Source: an uncultured Lachnospiraceae bacterium (GTDB taxonomy: Bacteria; Bacillota; Clostridia; Lachnospirales; Lachnospiraceae). Taken from it: 7,492 bases of DNA. Positions 6,042-7,492 of this stretch are shown here, piece after piece. Where the stretch lies: the NCBI GenBank assembly GCA_910587715.1, contig CAJUMV010000025.1, forward strand, positions 49,423 through 56,914. Direction: 5' to 3'. Under the pieces are notes generated by a model. It searched no databases. It worked only from the letters and a program-made list of their open reading frames with translations, and had not been told where the DNA came from. The stretch's first letter is position 1. Each line of letters begins with the position of its first letter. The position numbers and the translations under genes were made by a program.

Positions 6042-6464
6042 TTACTTATTGGCGGTTTTCTTAGCTGCGCTTTTAGCTGCGGTTTCCAGCTCTTTGATCT
6101 TAGCTTTCAATTCCGCGTTTTCAGTCTCCAGGGCCACGATCTTTTCATCATCTGCGCCTGCGCTTGTTTCAGCTTCTTCCAGCAGATTTTCCAGCTCGGA
6201 AACTCTGTTTTTCAGTTCCGTATTTTCAGTTTCCAGAGCTGCGATCTTCTTATCGCCGTTTTCTGCATATTCTGCCGCCTCATGGAGTTTCTCCTGCAAA
6301 TCTGCATTTTCAGCGGCCAAGACACTTGCCTTCTTGGCTGTGTCCTCAGGTTCATAGATCACCTTTCCCGCCATATCGGTAATAGTATAGCCGAGCTTCT
6401 TATACTCGGCGGCTTTCTCGTCGGGGATTCTCAAAACCCGATTTTTCTTTGCTGCCTTTAACAT
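6042..6464 (-). CDS. Coiled-coil protein of unknown function beside the capsid gene
   Basis: The protein has 140 residues and I do not recognise a named family. Residues 5-30 (containing NRVLRIPDEKAAEYKKLGYT) look like the small basic N-terminal module of proteins found next to capsid genes in Firmicutes phages. From about 45 to 130 it is a continuous coiled coil rich in Glu, Lys, Ala and Leu. The block KIAALETENTELKNRV (73-88) recurs as KIVALETENAELKAKI (108-123), exactly 35 residues or five heptads later. The E-N pair at 52-53, 80-81 and 115-116 is spaced 28 and 35 residues, so the Asn keeps one heptad position, as in GCN4-type dimers. The tail KSAAKKTANK is basic. The ATG at 6464 has AAGGAGG with ideal spacing. 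It might be a head decoration, fibre stalk or assembly factor; this is inference from position and shape. Confidence 0.75.
   Translation of the reverse strand: MLKAAKKNRVLRIPDEKAAEYKKLGYTITDMAGKVIYEPEDTAKKASVLAAENADLQEKLHEAAEYAENGDKKIAALETENTELKNRVSELENLLEEAETSAGADDEKIVALETENAELKAKIKELETAAKSAAKKTANK
6084..6248 (-). repeat. Tandem 105-bp coiled-coil repeat inside the coiled-coil gene
   Basis: The segments 6189-6248 and 6084-6143 are similar 60-base copies offset by exactly 105 bases, or 35 codons. Conserved pieces include the plus-strand strings TTTTCAGT and TCCAG and a CGATCTT core. The offset keeps the heptad register of the encoded coiled coil. Confidence 0.6.
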
Positions 6465-6485
6465 AGGTTTAACCTCCTTATTGTA

Positions 6486-6512
6486 GGAGCTCCGTCTTTA
6501 GCACGAAGCTCC
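6486..6512 (-). other. Strong RNA hairpin in the gap after the capsid gene
   Basis: On the minus-strand transcript, GGAGCTTCGT (6512-6503) pairs with ACGGAGCTCC (6495-6486) over ten pairs around the seven-base loop GCTAAAG. One pair is U-G in this transcript; the same position would be an A-C mismatch in plus-strand RNA, which suggests the structure serves the minus-strand transcript. No T-run follows: the next bases are TACAATAAGGAGG, the ribosome site of the next gene. It is therefore not a typical intrinsic terminator. It could protect or set the 3' end of capsid mRNA, or allow partial read-through. Confidence 0.55.
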
Positions 6513-6529
6513 CCAGATCAAATTGTTGC

Positions 6530-7429
6530 TTATGCTTTTTCTGTTACGTTAAAAGCCAGAGCGTCATGCTTATGCGGAAGAATGAAAACGTCCTCGAAGG
6601 ATTCCTCGAAATAATCCCATTTTCCCTGGCTGCCGGCAGAAGGCGGGTCAAGCTGCGCAAACTCATAGGTAATCGGTGTAATAACTGCCTGCGGGTGCAC
6701 CAAAAACATATTGACCTGTTTTGCGGAAGCATCTACAGACCAGCCCTCAGTGAAGTCATATACGGTTTTCATTAGATCAGACGGAACACTTTCAGGAATC
6801 CGCACCTCGTCAAGCGCGGTAACCGCCCTTTTGATAGATGCATTGGCTTTGGAAATATCCATAGTGCGGTAAATCTGCCGGGCATTCTGGAGCTTTGATC
6901 TGGTATCAGGCGTTACATACAGAATACGGCCAGCTCTGGGAATACGTTTTTCATCCATCTGCATCATAAAGGCGTCAAATACCGGAAGAATGTTTTCCTC
7001 AGTCAGCTCCGTGTTATCGGCTGTATAGCTCTCGGCCGTCCAGTCAGCAAACAGCTTGGAAATGAGATACGCGTTCATTTCAGGGAACTTCTGTTCCTCG
7101 TTGTAAACACGCGTAACATTTGCAATGCTGGCTACCTGGTTGGTCTGATCAATATCTCTGGGGTGAATCAAGGTCTGCCAGGTTCTGTGGTTAGACAGAA
7201 TGAGCGGAGTCCACGCATTGTTGTAGTTACGCTTTCTTGTGCCGATTGTGTCACGATCACCGTCAACACGGCCGGTAGTGGTGATAGTCGGAACCTTGAT
7301 GGTCTGGCTGTCTACCCACTTATAACGGCCATTATTCGGAGCCGCAAACAGGTCTCCGAAATACAGGACATAGGGAAATTCCTGTTCAAGATACTGCTGA
7401 TACTGCTCAGCGTAGTTTAAAGCTGCCAT
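6530..7429 (-). CDS. Major capsid protein
   Basis: This 299-residue protein would form the hexamers and pentamers of the icosahedral head. It resembles the HK97-fold capsid proteins of Clostridia siphoviruses: an N-terminal segment with many aromatic residues (Y6-F28), the stretch WTPLILSNHRTWQTLIHPRD (73-92) typical of this group, a central region with IPRAGRILYVTPDTRSKL (163-180), and a beta-rich end containing YFEESFEDVFILPHKHDALA (273-292). It has no long N-terminal delta domain like that of HK97, so a separate scaffold, if any, would lie upstream outside the window. The ATG at 7429 follows GAGGAGG by 9 bases. A 65-base gap with a hairpin separates it from the next gene. Its place directly before the connector genes supports the call. 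The family is assigned from remembered patterns, not from a search. Confidence 0.88.
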   Translation of the reverse strand: MAALNYAEQYQQYLEQEFPYVLYFGDLFAAPNNGRYKWVDSQTIKVPTITTTGRVDGDRDTIGTRKRNYNNAWTPLILSNHRTWQTLIHPRDIDQTNQVASIANVTRVYNEEQKFPEMNAYLISKLFADWTAESYTADNTELTEENILPVFDAFMMQMDEKRIPRAGRILYVTPDTRSKLQNARQIYRTMDISKANASIKRAVTALDEVRIPESVPSDLMKTVYDFTEGWSVDASAKQVNMFLVHPQAVITPITYEFAQLDPPSAGSQGKWDYFEESFEDVFILPHKHDALAFNVTEKA

Positions 7430-7492
7430 GTGTAAAGTCCTCCTCGTATTATATAGACATAGCCATTCTTTACCTTTTCTACAGGTCTGGCT
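7417..7492 (-). CDS. Possible C-terminal end of an unidentified upstream phage gene (partial)
   Basis: A reading frame open from the window edge ends in TAA at 7419-7417, inside the first codons of the capsid gene, giving a 13-base overlap. It encodes about 24 residues including the stretch EKVKNGYVYIIRGGLYTW, whose mix of charged, aromatic and beta-prone residues looks like real protein. Phage genes in this operon overlap in the same way elsewhere. The gene before a capsid gene is often a scaffold, protease or small head protein, but nothing here identifies which. The alternative is that this is only a chance open frame in a 63-base leader; 24 codons are too few to decide. Confidence 0.35.
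   Translation of the reverse strand, partial: ARPVEKVKNGYVYIIRGGLYTWQL

Noticed and set aside
6486..6512. The hairpin as an intrinsic terminator
   Set aside because: No T-run follows on the minus-strand transcript, and the next gene's ribosome site begins a few bases later.
7440..7460. TATAAT on the minus strand just before the capsid ribosome site, as a promoter -10 box
   Set aside because: A transcript start about 7 bases downstream would fall inside the ribosome site, and no -35 element is seen at 16-18 bases upstream.

Overview
The window is a morphogenesis segment of a tailed phage or prophage, with every gene on the minus strand, so transcription runs from about 7492 down to 1. The family content (major capsid, gp6-like connector, gp10-like minor capsid, tail tube, Gp15-type tail chaperone, TP901-type tape measure), the strong AGGAGG-type ribosome sites, the TTG starts and the moderate base composition fit a long-tailed, non-contractile siphovirus of a Firmicutes host, most likely Clostridia. 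No sheath gene is seen. Nothing in the window shows whether this is a free phage or an integrated prophage.

Head part (7492-6042): a possible 3' end of an upstream gene, the 299-residue major capsid protein, a 65-base gap holding a strong RNA hairpin, and a 140-residue coiled-coil protein of unknown role. Neck part (6019-4350): a gp6-like connector, a probable head-closure protein (DUF6751-like), a gp10-like minor capsid protein and a probable tail terminator. They are joined by stop/start overlaps or gaps of a few bases (ATGA at 5648-5651, TAATG at 5170-5174). Tail part (4357-1): the tail tube protein, two consecutive tail-assembly-chaperone ORFs overlapping at TGATG, a 55-residue Com-like zinc-ribbon protein, and the first 845 codons of the tape measure protein, which runs off the window at position 1.

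The genes read as one operon in assembly order: shell, connector, stopper, tail completion, tail tube, chaperones, ruler. No stretch of 300 bases lacks a gene, and no promoter, intrinsic terminator, tRNA, CRISPR array or attachment site could be supported. Three starts were chosen from ribosome-binding sites rather than the longest reading frame (5651, 5172, 2537), and the zinc-ribbon gene is small enough to be missed by length cut-offs.

The most notable features are a regular 44-residue (132-bp) repeat in the tape measure protein, in exactly seven units; the zinc-ribbon gene between chaperone and tape measure; the overlap and frame relation of the two chaperone ORFs; and the hairpin behind the capsid gene. 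I see no sign of a novel defence or other undescribed system; the region is a conventional morphogenesis module with some unexplained small parts.
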